19,337 nt of DNA from Epsilonproteobacteria bacterium UBA6211 (GTDB lineage: Bacteria > Campylobacterota > Campylobacteria > Campylobacterales > Arcobacteraceae), in the NCBI GenBank assembly GCA_002421845.1, contig DISL01000046.1, positions 1 to 19,337 on the forward strand. The letters run 5' to 3'. Positions 7,145-15,143 of this stretch are shown here, in pieces. The translations under genes and the position numbers were made by a program. Positions within the stretch are counted from its first letter, which is position 1; every line of letters starts with the position of its first letter. The notes below the pieces were generated by a model. That model was given only the letters and a program-made list of their open reading frames with translations, made no database searches and had not been told where the DNA came from.

Positions 7145-8101
7145 CTACTCCACTAAATCTAATAAATCTTGTTTTATTTTATACTTTTGAGAATTAACAT
7201 ACTCAACACTTACAAAGTCGAATTTCGAATCTTTATAAACCACCACACTTCCGTTTTCTTCCGAATTCAAAAGACGCTCAATAGCATACTTGCTAAACTC
7301 AAAAGCCATCAACCTATCAAATACGCTGGGTGTTCCTCCCCTTTGTATATGTCCAAGTATCGTAACTCTTGTCTCTATCCCTATATCGTTTTTTAGCCAG
7401 TTGACGATTTGCGTCGTTTGTTTTGCACCTTCGCTTACTATGGCTATGATATATTTTCTACCGTTTTGCATCTCTTGTATAAGCTTTTGTTTTTTTGCTT
7501 CCAAATCTATAGGTTTTTCAGGTATTATACACACCTCAGCACCGCTTATCAAAGATGTAATCAAAGCCAAATATCCACAATCCCTACCCATAGTTTCCAC
7601 TACAAAAGCCCTTTTTGAAGAACTTGCCGTATCTCTAAGGCTATCTGTGGCATTTGATATGATATTCAAAGCGGTATCCACGCCCAAACAATAATCAGTC
7701 CCGAATATATCGTTATCTATAGTCGATGGAACACCGCAAAATTTAATATCACCAAACTCTGCACAAAAAACGTTAAATGCCCTAAAACTTCCGTCACCGC
7801 CAAGAACTACTATCTTGTCTATCCCTTTTTGCTTTAGGTTGTTATATGCTATTTGTCTATACTCTTTTTCAAAAAATCTTTTTGACCGTGAGGTTTGGAT
7901 AATAGTCCCGCCACGATGTACAATACCTGACACATCAGAATATGTGGCTTTTTGGATTTTGTCATCTATTAACCCCTCCAAACCCTCATATATCAGATAC
8001 GGCTCAAGATTTAACGATATGGAATAATCCACAAACTTCTTTATGGCAGGATTCATACCTGCACAATCACCGCCTGAAGACATAATGGCTATTTTTGACA
8101 T
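7145..8101 (-). CDS. pfkA: ATP-dependent 6-phosphofructokinase
   Basis: Phosphorylates fructose-6-phosphate to fructose-1,6-bisphosphate, the committing step of glycolysis. It is 318 residues, like the E. coli enzyme (320). Visible are the N-terminal nucleotide loop SSGGDCAGMN (8-17), GGDGS (101-105), whose Gly marks ATP rather than pyrophosphate use, catalytic STIDND (126-131) with D129 as base, GTDYCLGVDTALN, VETMGRDCGYLA (168-179) and GHIQRGGTPSVFDR. Ser at the position where PPi enzymes have Lys (PKTIDND) also supports ATP. The gene heads the operon with the FBPase-like and DUF89 genes. Phosphofructokinase is missing from C. jejuni and H. pylori, so its presence hints at a functional Embden-Meyerhof route or a special phosphosugar role. 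Confidence 0.93.
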   Translation of the reverse strand: MSKIAIMSSGGDCAGMNPAIKKFVDYSISLNLEPYLIYEGLEGLIDDKIQKATYSDVSGIVHRGGTIIQTSRSKRFFEKEYRQIAYNNLKQKGIDKIVVLGGDGSFRAFNVFCAEFGDIKFCGVPSTIDNDIFGTDYCLGVDTALNIISNATDSLRDTASSSKRAFVVETMGRDCGYLALITSLISGAEVCIIPEKPIDLEAKKQKLIQEMQNGRKYIIAIVSEGAKQTTQIVNWLKNDIGIETRVTILGHIQRGGTPSVFDRLMAFEFSKYAIERLLNSEENGSVVVYKDSKFDFVSVEYVNSQKYKIKQDLLDLVE

Positions 8102-8131
8102 CTTTGCCCTTTAAACTTCTGTTATCCTACA

Positions 8132-8137
8132 ATTATA
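8132..8137 (-). promoter_or_regulatory. -10 element upstream of pfkA
   Basis: A perfect TATAAT on the minus strand, 30 bases before the pfkA ATG and the only good promoter motif in the gap 8102-8283. A short leader of about 25 bases would result. No -35 is recognised. Confidence 0.5.
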
Positions 8138-8213
8138 TCTTAATTTTGCTTTTGGGATTATTCTAGCCTTTGTAAAATCTCCAAACTCCCCATCTCAAGC
8201 TTGGAAATTTTAA

Positions 8214-8234
8214 GGTATCACATTTTGCGATACC
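8214..8234 (-). terminator. Hairpin downstream of photolyase
   Basis: On the minus strand GGTATCGCA and TGTGATACC form a nine-pair stem (one G-U) around an AAA loop, 49 bases after the photolyase stop, followed by TTAAAATTT. It probably ends the photolyase transcript; the U-tract is weak. Confidence 0.5.
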
Positions 8235-8283
8235 ATTAGATTTACTTCATTTTCAGAAAGTTGAAACATAAAATCAATTTGGA

Positions 8284-9663
8284 TTATTTATCCATCCCGT
8301 TTTTATATACTCTTATAAACCTTTCACTAGCAATTTTATGCACAACTATCGGCTTTTTATAGCAACTATCACCATACATCAGCAAATAGTTTTCATCATA
8401 TAGTTTACTTGACGGCATATCTTTGTATTCACTCACCCACTTTTTAATATACACTCCATCTTTATCAAACTTTTTGGTTTGCAAGTAAGGATTAAATACT
8501 CTAAAATAAGGGACTCCATCAGCACCGGTACTACTTGCCCATTGCCATGAGCCTATGTTTGAACTTGCTTCATAATCAAGGAGTTTCATAGCAAAATATC
8601 TCTCGCCCCATCGCCAATCTATGAGTAAATCTTTTGTCAAAAAACTACTTACTACCATTCGTAAGCGGTTATGTAAATATCCTGTGGCATTAAGCTCTCG
8701 CATACTTGCGTCTATAATAGGTACTCCTGTATTACCATCACACCAAGCTTTGAATTTATCCATATCATTTTCCCATTTTATATCTACGGCATAGAAGTTT
8801 TGTGACTCACTTTTTGGAAAATGCACCAATAGCATATTCCAAAACTCCCTCCATATAAGTTCTCTGATAAACTCACTTGTATCAATACTCTCTTTTTGAT
8901 ATGAGATAAGTTCTCTTAAACACTCTCTTATACCGATAGTTCCAAATCTTAGGTGTATGCCTAAACCGCTTGTGTATGGATTACGACTTATATCATCCCT
9001 TAAATCTTTGTACTTATCAAAGTAAGGCTTGTAGTCATTTAAAAGCATCTTTGGATTATCTATATAGGGAATATGAGATATATCTACTTTTTCAAACCCT
9101 ATGGACTCTATCATGATAGGCTTTTTTTCACCGCAAAAATCTATCCAGTCATAATCAAACTTTTGTAATCTAGCTTTTTTGATATGATAAATATTGTTTG
9201 CCAAAATCTCCACAAACGGTAAAACAGCTTTATAAAAAGGGGTAAAGACTCGATAAGGCGTACCGTCTTTTTTCAGACCATAGCTTGGTGGCAATAAAAA
9301 AGCATCATTAAAAGATTTAAAATTGTATTTTGCACCTATTTTCTCATCTCTTTTTAAAGCATATGAGTCATTATCCGCACAACAAAGTATTTCATCTATT
9401 TGAATTTGTTTTGCGATGTATTCAAACACTTCCAAAGGTTTACCGTAAAATATAGCCAAATCAAGACCCATATCATATAAATCTTTTTTTAGTTTCAAAA
9501 CACTATCAAAAATAAAACTGACCCTTTTATCATCTTTATCTAAAGAGCTTAATATATCATCATCAAAGATAAATATAGGCAATACCTCTAAATCTCTAAA
9601 TTCACTTAAAATTGGATTGTCACTTATTCTTAAATCTCTTCTAAACCATAAAATTGATGCCAT
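8284..9663 (-). CDS. phrB: Class I deoxyribodipyrimidine photolyase
   Basis: Light-driven, FAD-dependent repair of cyclobutane pyrimidine dimers. The 459-residue protein starts with the antenna-domain signature ILWFRRDLRISDN (4-16). The FAD domain carries RELIWREFWNMLL, GNTGVPIIDASMRELN, LHNRLRMVVSSFL, DWRWGERYF and SNIGSWQWASSTGADG, with the tryptophans of the electron-transfer chain in the last two. FRVFNPYLQTKKFD supports class I CPD photolyase over cryptochrome. The start has an ideal AAGGAG site six bases upstream. It is monocistronic, divergent from sorA, with a hairpin downstream. Its presence suggests the organism meets light, for example in surface water or shallow sediment (inference). 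Confidence 0.93.
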   Translation of the reverse strand: MASILWFRRDLRISDNPILSEFRDLEVLPIFIFDDDILSSLDKDDKRVSFIFDSVLKLKKDLYDMGLDLAIFYGKPLEVFEYIAKQIQIDEILCCADNDSYALKRDEKIGAKYNFKSFNDAFLLPPSYGLKKDGTPYRVFTPFYKAVLPFVEILANNIYHIKKARLQKFDYDWIDFCGEKKPIMIESIGFEKVDISHIPYIDNPKMLLNDYKPYFDKYKDLRDDISRNPYTSGLGIHLRFGTIGIRECLRELISYQKESIDTSEFIRELIWREFWNMLLVHFPKSESQNFYAVDIKWENDMDKFKAWCDGNTGVPIIDASMRELNATGYLHNRLRMVVSSFLTKDLLIDWRWGERYFAMKLLDYEASSNIGSWQWASSTGADGVPYFRVFNPYLQTKKFDKDGVYIKKWVSEYKDMPSSKLYDENYLLMYGDSCYKKPIVVHKIASERFIRVYKNGMDK

Positions 9664-9685
9664 TATTTTCTCCTTATTAAAGAGT

Positions 9686-9691
9686 ATTATA
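9686..9691 (-). promoter_or_regulatory. -10 element for photolyase
   Basis: TATAAT on the minus strand (context GTATAATAC), 22 bases before the photolyase ATG. The transcript would have a very short leader. The -35 is not evident. Confidence 0.45.
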
Positions 9692-9811
9692 CACTATAGC
9701 AGAGATTATTCGTATCTAATATATGCTATTTTATTGCTATTTATACTAACTTATTTGATTATTATTAGTTTTCTTTATATATATTATAAATAAATATTTC
9801 TTATAATAGTA

Positions 9812-9841
9812 TTGACATTTAGTATAAATTATTGTTATAAT
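9812..9841 (+). promoter_or_regulatory. Consensus sigma-70 promoter of sorAB
   Basis: TTGACA (9812-9817) and TATAAT (9836-9841) are both perfect matches, 18 bases apart, inside a very AT-rich stretch. The predicted start near 9848 leaves a leader of about 30 bases with AGAGGAGAG as ribosome binding site. A full -35 is rare in Campylobacterota, so strong basal expression is likely. Confidence 0.8.
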
Positions 9842-9878
9842 GATTTTGTTGATATTTTAGCACAAGAGGAGAGATAAA

Positions 9879-11198
9879 ATGGCAAAGAAAAACAAAGAAA
9901 TGGGATTCTTTGAAGCTTACGAGAAAGACCCAATCAAAGCTGATTTGGATATATTCGGAAGAACAACAGATGAAACTAGAAGAGGTTTTTTACACAAAAG
10001 CGGTTTGTTGGCTATGATGGCGGTTGTTGGCTCAAACATACCTTTTGCAGACAAAATGCCTTCAGGACTAATACCTGCTGCGTTGGCTAATAGCACAGAA
10101 CCTTTCAAAGTAGATGGTAAAGATGGTCTTTTGTATCTTAACGACAAGCCAATCAATGCTGAAACTCCACTTCACTTACTTGACGATGAGTTCACTCCGG
10201 CTAGTAAGTTTTTCATAAGAAACAATGGAAACCCACCAGCACTTGAAAGCATAGACGTAAAAAACTGGACTTTGGAAATATCTGGGGAAAGTTGCGAAAA
10301 TCCTACTAAATTTACAATAGATGAGTTAAAATCAAAATTTAAACATCATACTTACGCACTAACGCTAGAGTGTGGCGGTAACGGTAGAAGTGAGTTCAAT
10401 CCACCTGCCAAGGGTAATCAATGGGGACAAGGTGCAGTTGCCTGCGGTAGATGGACCGGAGTAAGACTAAAAGACGTACTCAAATCTTGTGGAATAAAAA
10501 AAGATGCAGTATATATAGGATACTATGGTGCTGACGTTCATTTAAGCGGTGACCCAACCAAAGTTGTTATAAGTAGAGGTTGCCCTATAGAAAAAGCTCT
10601 TGAAGATGAAGGTTTAATAGCTTGGGCATATGAAGGTGAAGATATACCTTATCAAAACGGTTTTCCATTGAGATTGGTAGTCGGTGGATGGCCAGCATCC
10701 GTAAGCGGTAAATGGCTTACAAAAATAGTAGTTAGAAACAAAGAGCATGACGGTGAGAAAATGACAGGTCAATCATATAGAATGCCTTGTAGTCCTGTTG
10801 CACCTGGTTCAAAAGTACCAAATGAAAATATGTGTGTTATAGAATCTATGCCTGTAAAATCTATAGTAACATATCCAATATCAGGAATAGATCATAACCT
10901 TTCAGACAAACTTTCACTTAGAGGTAAAGCATGGGCCGGTGATTTTGCAGTAAAAGAGATGGAAGTATCAATAGATTTCGGTTCAACTTGGCAAAAAGCA
11001 AAATTAAATAAACCATTAAATAAACTTGCATGGCAAACATGGAGTGCAGAGATTAAATTCCCACAAAAAGGGTATTACGAAGTTTGGGCTAAAGCAACAG
11101 ATTCAAAAGGAAGAGCTCAACCTGTTATACTTCCAGGGTGGAATCCTAGAGGTTATCTAAATAATGCTTGTCATAGAATAGCCGTACAAGTAATATAA
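9879..11198 (+). CDS. sorA: Sulfite dehydrogenase molybdenum subunit
   Basis: Periplasmic molybdopterin enzyme oxidising sulfite to sulfate and passing electrons to a cytochrome c. The 439-residue protein carries a Tat signal, TRRGFLHKSG (33-42), a hydrophobic stretch and a possible cleavage after AALA (67-70). The sulfite-oxidase-type cofactor domain has the molybdenum-ligand cysteine C165 in LECGGNGR and runs through SRGCPIEKAL and GGWPASVSGKWL; a C-terminal dimerisation domain begins near residue 320 (VKSIVTYPISG). The partner gene ten bases downstream encodes a monohaem cytochrome, as in C. jejuni Cj0005c-Cj0004c, which favours SorAB over SoxCD (SoxD is larger and dihaem). No other sox gene is nearby. 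Confidence 0.88.
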   Translation: MAKKNKEMGFFEAYEKDPIKADLDIFGRTTDETRRGFLHKSGLLAMMAVVGSNIPFADKMPSGLIPAALANSTEPFKVDGKDGLLYLNDKPINAETPLHLLDDEFTPASKFFIRNNGNPPALESIDVKNWTLEISGESCENPTKFTIDELKSKFKHHTYALTLECGGNGRSEFNPPAKGNQWGQGAVACGRWTGVRLKDVLKSCGIKKDAVYIGYYGADVHLSGDPTKVVISRGCPIEKALEDEGLIAWAYEGEDIPYQNGFPLRLVVGGWPASVSGKWLTKIVVRNKEHDGEKMTGQSYRMPCSPVAPGSKVPNENMCVIESMPVKSIVTYPISGIDHNLSDKLSLRGKAWAGDFAVKEMEVSIDFGSTWQKAKLNKPLNKLAWQTWSAEIKFPQKGYYEVWAKATDSKGRAQPVILPGWNPRGYLNNACHRIAVQVI

Positions 11199-11208
11199 GG
11201 AGTCAAAT

Positions 11209-11568
11209 ATGAGATTCCTTAATAAACTTATTATACCTTCAGTCTGCACAACTTTATTAAGTCTCAATCTGTATGGAGGAGTAGAGATAGATAAAGATAC
11301 TGGTCTAAAACTAGCTACCGGTTTTGAAGAGGTAAAAACTAACTGTACCGTATGTCACAGTGCTGCTTTTATAGTTCATCAAAAAGGTGATCGTGATACT
11401 TGGGATGCCATGATTAAATGGATGCAAAAAACTCAAGGTCTATGGGAGTTTGATAAAGAAACAGAGGATAAGATACTAACATATCTTGCTACAAACTACC
11501 CTCCTGAAAAAGCAGGAAGAAGAGATAATCTAAAAGCATCTTTAATGCCAAATAATCCGTATAAATAA
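11209..11568 (+). CDS. sorB: Sulfite dehydrogenase cytochrome c subunit
   Basis: A small monohaem c-type cytochrome that accepts electrons from SorA and passes them towards the terminal oxidase. Its 119 residues comprise a Sec signal peptide (about 1-23, hydrophobic LIIPSVCTTLLSLNLYG), one haem motif C46-T-V-C-H50, and Met candidates for the sixth ligand in MIKWMQKTQGLW, the typical SorB segment. AAGGAG precedes the ATG at a good distance. It is co-transcribed with sorA (10-base gap) and ends in a strong hairpin that begins within the last codons. Confidence 0.88.
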   Translation: MRFLNKLIIPSVCTTLLSLNLYGGVEIDKDTGLKLATGFEEVKTNCTVCHSAAFIVHQKGDRDTWDAMIKWMQKTQGLWEFDKETEDKILTYLATNYPPEKAGRRDNLKASLMPNNPYK

Positions 11569-11595
11569 GTTAGGGCTTAAGGCCTTAACTTATTT
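11563..11595 (+). terminator. Long hairpin ending the sorAB transcript
   Basis: AAATAAGTTAGGGCT (11563-11577) pairs with GGCCTTAACTTATTT (11581-11595) over 15 positions (two G-U) with a three-base loop. The sorB TAA stop lies in the left arm. The right arm itself ends T-rich. It probably terminates or stabilises the sorAB mRNA. Confidence 0.65.
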
Positions 11596-11653
11596 ACTAT
11601 ACAGTTCCTATTAATAGATAAAATTACAATTATTAATGTAAAATATAAGCTAA

Positions 11654-11695
11654 TTTTAAAGTAAATTGGATATAAATACAAAAATGATTTTAAGG
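11654..11695 (+). promoter_or_regulatory. Possible HsrA self-binding boxes
   Basis: TTTTAAAG (11654-11661) and TTTTAAGG (11688-11695) resemble the TTTAAG half-sites I recall for HP1043/HsrA. They lie just upstream of hsrA, so autoregulation is possible. The spacing (34 bases) is not the tight tandem described for HP1043, so this is a weak call. Confidence 0.25.
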
Positions 11696-11705
11696 TAGAT
11701 GACTT

Positions 11706-12377
11706 ATGAGAATATTGTCAATTGGACTAACACAGAAAATGATAAACGACCTAAGCAGAAGAAGTGACTATATCATAGATGAGTGCCTTGACTTAGAGGA
11801 CTCTTACAACTACATGATATCGAGAGATTACGATATGTTTCTAATCCAATACGACGAGCACCTTGATTTTGACGAGTACGAAAGATATGTTTCAAAAATG
11901 TCAAAAAAACTTCGTATCCCTTTTGTAATACTTTCAAAAGACAAATCAAAAGAGACTGAAATAAGATTCTTAAAATGCGGTGCCGATGATTTTATCAAAA
12001 AACCTTTTGATATAGATATAATTTTGCTTAGATTAAAAACTAGATTAAAACAACCTATTGATGATACCATCAGCATAGGTGCCTTTACTATAGATAAATT
12101 TTCACAAAAAGTAAAATACGGAAATAAAGAACTTGATATTAAAGGTAAGCCTTTTAGTATTTTATCGTATCTTGCACTTAACCAAAATAGAGTTATTTCA
12201 AAAGATACTATCCTAAATGCTATCTGGGAAGAGCCTGAATATGTTTCTCCTAACGTAGTTGAAGTTTCTATAAACAATATAAGAGACAAGCTCGACAAAA
12301 AAGTAGGAAAAAACTTTATCGAAACTATTAGACGAAGAGGCTATAAGTTTTGCTATACTCATCATGATATAGCATAA
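11706..12377 (+). CDS. hsrA: Orphan OmpR-type regulator HsrA
   Basis: Homologue of H. pylori HP1043 (HsrA), an essential phosphorylation-independent regulator. The 223-residue protein has an atypical receiver (1-115) and a winged-helix DNA-binding domain (about 120-220) that closely follows HP1043: IKGKPF, NAIWEEPEYVSPNVVEVSIN, IETIRRRGYKFCY. In the receiver the phospho-acceptor aspartate is replaced by glutamine (Q48 in YDMFLIQYDE) and the N-terminal acidic pair is missing (SIGLTQ), while the conserved lysine in the KKPF segment (98-101) is kept. No sensor kinase is adjacent. Function by analogy: homeostatic control of growth, energy metabolism and oxidative stress genes. It stands alone between two hairpins. 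Confidence 0.9.
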   Translation: MRILSIGLTQKMINDLSRRSDYIIDECLDLEDSYNYMISRDYDMFLIQYDEHLDFDEYERYVSKMSKKLRIPFVILSKDKSKETEIRFLKCGADDFIKKPFDIDIILLRLKTRLKQPIDDTISIGAFTIDKFSQKVKYGNKELDIKGKPFSILSYLALNQNRVISKDTILNAIWEEPEYVSPNVVEVSINNIRDKLDKKVGKNFIETIRRRGYKFCYTHHDIA

Positions 12378-12392
12378 TACTCATACTCAAAT

Positions 12393-12421
12393 AATATTTG
12401 TACCGCGAAGGTACAAATATT
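12393..12421. terminator. Bidirectional terminator hsrA / CBS-GGDEF
   Basis: AATATTTGTACC (12393-12404) and GGTACAAATATT (12410-12421) form a perfect 12-pair stem with loop GCGAA. It lies between convergent genes and includes part of the stop codon of the minus-strand gene. The A/T-rich stem base serves as a tail in both directions. Confidence 0.7.
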
Positions 12422-13760
12422 AACCTTTTATACTTACAACCCTATTTTTACCGCTTGTTTTTGCTTTATACATCGCTTTATCTGCCCTTGTCATAAGAGA
12501 CTGGATATTGTCTTCCGTTGGATGAAACTCTGCAACACCAAAACTACAGCTCACACCTCCAACATCATCAAATACCAATGAATTTATCCCTTTTCTTATT
12601 TTCTCTGCAGCTTCTACACCGTGTTCCAAAGAGGTCATAGGCATAATAATCACAAACTCTTCACCACCCCATCTACAAATCAAATCAGTTGCTCTGATAG
12701 TTCTTTTTGCTATAGCTGCAATCTCTTTAAGTATTACATCACCTACCAAGTGACCAAAAGTATCGTTTATAGATTTGAAATTATCCACATCAAATAAGAT
12801 TATAGAAAATGTTTGAGTTTCATATCTTACTACCCTACTTATTTCATCTTTTAAAGTAGCTTCAAACTTCGTTCGGTTATACAAAGATGTAAGTTTATCA
12901 ACAGATGCTAATTGCTCAAGTTTAGAAGCTTTTGCTTCAAGAACTTTATTTACGTGTGTAAGCTGTGATTTTTCATTACGCATAAAATCAGCCCACCTAG
13001 CATATACTCTAGCTATAAGCTCTTCTTGTGTAATTTGTCCTACTATATTACCGTCATGGTCTTCTACAATAAGCCTTTTAAAATGTTGTTTTTGGATAAA
13101 TTCTAAGGATTTTGCAATAGTGGTAGTATGTTTTACTGTTGTCAAAGGTGATGACATATAATTACTTATAGGAAGCGTTAAGTCTTTATTTTCACCAAAT
13201 AGCTTTACTACATCTTTTGTGGTAACTATTCCGACTCCCTTATCACCATCAAATACAACAACACTATCATAAATACTGTTATCCATAAGTGCTATAACCT
13301 CAAAAGCAGGAGTATCTGCTTGAGCTTCTTTAATATAAGAACTAATCAAAATATCGCTCAATGTTCTTTTTTCAAGCATTATTTTAGGATCAACACTAGA
13401 GATAATATCATAATACGATACATATCCACAAAGCCTGTCTTCATCATCCACTAGACAAATACAATTACAGTTTGAATTTATTTCATTTACTGCTTCAGGT
13501 ATTGTAGAACAATAATGTATAGCCATTACAGAATCATATTTTATATCCTTTAATTGAGTAGAAAAATCTATCTTTTGAAGTTTTAACTTCACTAAATCAT
13601 TTGCTTTCAAGACACCGAAATTTCTTCTCTCTTCAGAAAGAATAATCACATCTCGATGATTTGAATTGTACATTGCCTCAACGGCCTCTTGAATTGTTTT
13701 TGACTCATGTATAGTAACAACTTGTTTTGTAGCTATATCTACTAATTTAGGGAAGTTCAT
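12420..13760 (-). CDS. Diguanylate cyclase with four CBS repeats
   Basis: A c-di-GMP synthase with a tandem Bateman sensor. Residues 1-255 hold four CBS-like repeats (about 8-60, 70-122, 137-190, 200-255), which in other proteins bind adenine nucleotides and so report energy state. A short coiled coil (about 262-285, KVLEAKASKLEQLA) links to the GGDEF domain (285-445). The active site is intact (GGEEF 365-369), as is the I-site RATD (356-359) at the normal spacing, so product inhibition is expected. There is no membrane segment. CBS repeats coupled to GGDEF suggest that c-di-GMP synthesis responds to ATP, AMP or a related ligand; the ligand is not predictable. Monocistronic and divergent from murA. 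Confidence 0.9.
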   Translation of the reverse strand: MNFPKLVDIATKQVVTIHESKTIQEAVEAMYNSNHRDVIILSEERRNFGVLKANDLVKLKLQKIDFSTQLKDIKYDSVMAIHYCSTIPEAVNEINSNCNCICLVDDEDRLCGYVSYYDIISSVDPKIMLEKRTLSDILISSYIKEAQADTPAFEVIALMDNSIYDSVVVFDGDKGVGIVTTKDVVKLFGENKDLTLPISNYMSSPLTTVKHTTTIAKSLEFIQKQHFKRLIVEDHDGNIVGQITQEELIARVYARWADFMRNEKSQLTHVNKVLEAKASKLEQLASVDKLTSLYNRTKFEATLKDEISRVVRYETQTFSIILFDVDNFKSINDTFGHLVGDVILKEIAAIAKRTIRATDLICRWGGEEFVIIMPMTSLEHGVEAAEKIRKGINSLVFDDVGGVSCSFGVAEFHPTEDNIQSLMTRADKAMYKAKTSGKNRVVSIKG

Positions 13761-13793
13761 TTAATATTCTCATTTGTAAAAATCTTTAAGACT

Positions 13794-13802
13794 ATTATAA
13801 CA
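13794..13802 (-). promoter_or_regulatory. Extended -10 for CBS-GGDEF gene
   Basis: TGT-TATAAT on the minus strand, 33 bases before the ATG, with a perfect -10 and the extended TG. No clear -35. Confidence 0.55.
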
Positions 13803-13837
13803 CATATTAGATTAGTAGCTAATTATTATCGAATTTG

Positions 13838-13846
13838 TGCTACAAT
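13838..13846 (+). promoter_or_regulatory. Extended -10 for murA-ciaB
   Basis: TGC-TACAAT, one mismatch from consensus with an extended TG, 25 bases before the murA start codon. Confidence 0.5.
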
Positions 13847-13871
13847 AAATAAAAAAATCACAGGATTAAAC

Positions 13872-15143
13872 TTGAAATATTTAAATATTAAACAATTAAC
13901 AAAACCGCTATCAGGTACTATTTCTATAAGCGGTGCAAAAAATGCTGCATTACCTCTTTTGGCAGCTACTATTTTGGGCAAAAATGAAATCAATATATCA
14001 AACCTTCCGATGGTTGCAGATATAAAAACCTTACTAAAACTACTTGAAATGCTAGGTGCAAAATATACTATGTCAAAAAATAGTGTTGCGATAAATCCCC
14101 TAAGCATAGAAAAAACTACGGCAACTTATGATATTGTAAAAACAATGAGAGCATCTATACTTGTTCTTGGTCCACTACTCGCTAGATTTGGACACTGTGA
14201 AGTATCACTACCAGGTGGTTGTGCCATAGGACAAAGACCTGTTGATTTACACCTAAAAGCTTTAGAGCAAATGGGTGCTATTATAGAGATACGTGCAGGA
14301 TATATCCATGCAAGAACAGAAGGTCCTCTAAAAGGTGCTAAAATAGTATTTGACAAAGTGACGGTTACGGGAACTGAGAATATCGTAATGGCAGCTGCAC
14401 TAGCAGACGGTGAAACAACCATCATAAACGCTGCAAAAGAGCCTGAAGTGGTACAACTTTGTGAGGTTTTAAGTGCAAGTGGCGTAAAAATCAAAGGTAT
14501 AGGTACTGATAAACTCAAAATCACAGGTAGAAACAAAGAGCTTATTAAAATAGAAGATTTTGAAATAATACCTGATAGGATAGAAGCAGGTACTTATCTA
14601 TGTGCTGGAGCTATTACAAATTCTAAAATAACCATCAAAAAAGTGATGCCAAAACACCTAGAGGCTATTTTGTACAAACTTGAAGAGATGGGATTTGGAA
14701 TAGAAAAAACAAAATCAAGCGTGACTATTCTACCGGCAAAAAAAATCAAACCGGTAAATATCATTACTACGGAATACCCTGGTTTTCCTACAGATATGCA
14801 AGCACAGTTTATGGCACTTGCTTTGATAGCGGATGGTACGACTATCATAGATGAAAGACTTTTTGAAAACCGTTTTATGCATGTTAGTGAACTTCTTAGA
14901 ATGGGTGCAGATATCCATCTAAACGGTAGTATTGCTACAATAAACGGAGGCAAAGAGCTATATGGTGCGGATGTTATGGCTACAGATTTAAGAGCTAGTT
15001 CTGCACTTGTACTAGCAGGACTTATTGCAAATGGGGAAACAAACGTACATAGGATATATCACCTTGATAGAGGATATGAGGATTTAGAGGGTAAATTAAA
15101 CGCTTTAGGGGCAAATATATCAAGACGTGATGAGAGTATGTAA
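13872..15143 (+). CDS. murA: UDP-GlcNAc enolpyruvyl transferase MurA
   Basis: First committed step of peptidoglycan synthesis: transfers enolpyruvate from PEP to UDP-N-acetylglucosamine in the cytoplasm. At 423 residues it is full length (E. coli 419). Substrate-binding GAKNA (21-25) and the active-site loop PGGCAIGQRPVD with C117, the fosfomycin-modified cysteine, are present; AGTYLCAGAI and EYPGFPTDMQAQFMA are typical too. The start is TTG: no in-frame ATG lies near, AGGA is 7 bases upstream, and the resulting N-terminus matches the family. The stop overlaps the ciaB start by one base (TAATG), so the two are translationally coupled. Confidence 0.95.
   Translation: MKYLNIKQLTKPLSGTISISGAKNAALPLLAATILGKNEINISNLPMVADIKTLLKLLEMLGAKYTMSKNSVAINPLSIEKTTATYDIVKTMRASILVLGPLLARFGHCEVSLPGGCAIGQRPVDLHLKALEQMGAIIEIRAGYIHARTEGPLKGAKIVFDKVTVTGTENIVMAAALADGETTIINAAKEPEVVQLCEVLSASGVKIKGIGTDKLKITGRNKELIKIEDFEIIPDRIEAGTYLCAGAITNSKITIKKVMPKHLEAILYKLEEMGFGIEKTKSSVTILPAKKIKPVNIITTEYPGFPTDMQAQFMALALIADGTTIIDERLFENRFMHVSELLRMGADIHLNGSIATINGGKELYGADVMATDLRASSALVLAGLIANGETNVHRIYHLDRGYEDLEGKLNALGANISRRDESM

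Noticed and set aside
7145..8101. Pyrophosphate-dependent phosphofructokinase
   Set aside because: GGDGS and STIDND have Gly and Ser where PPi enzymes carry Asp and Lys.
8102..8283. Regulatory RNA or riboswitch upstream of pfkA
   Set aside because: The only strong structure is the hairpin at 8214-8234, which lies upstream of the -10 element and is best explained as the photolyase terminator.
9664..9878. Additional small gene in the AT-rich photolyase/sorA gap
   Set aside because: No open frame with a ribosome binding site; the contents are explained by two divergent promoters.
9879..11568. SoxCD sulfur dehydrogenase
   Set aside because: The partner is a small monohaem cytochrome and no sox genes are present, which fits SorAB better.
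11828..12298. Long open frame antisense to hsrA (and similar long open frames opposite argG, murA and pfkA)
   Set aside because: Serine- and isoleucine-rich mirror images of real genes, without a ribosome binding site or recognisable domain.
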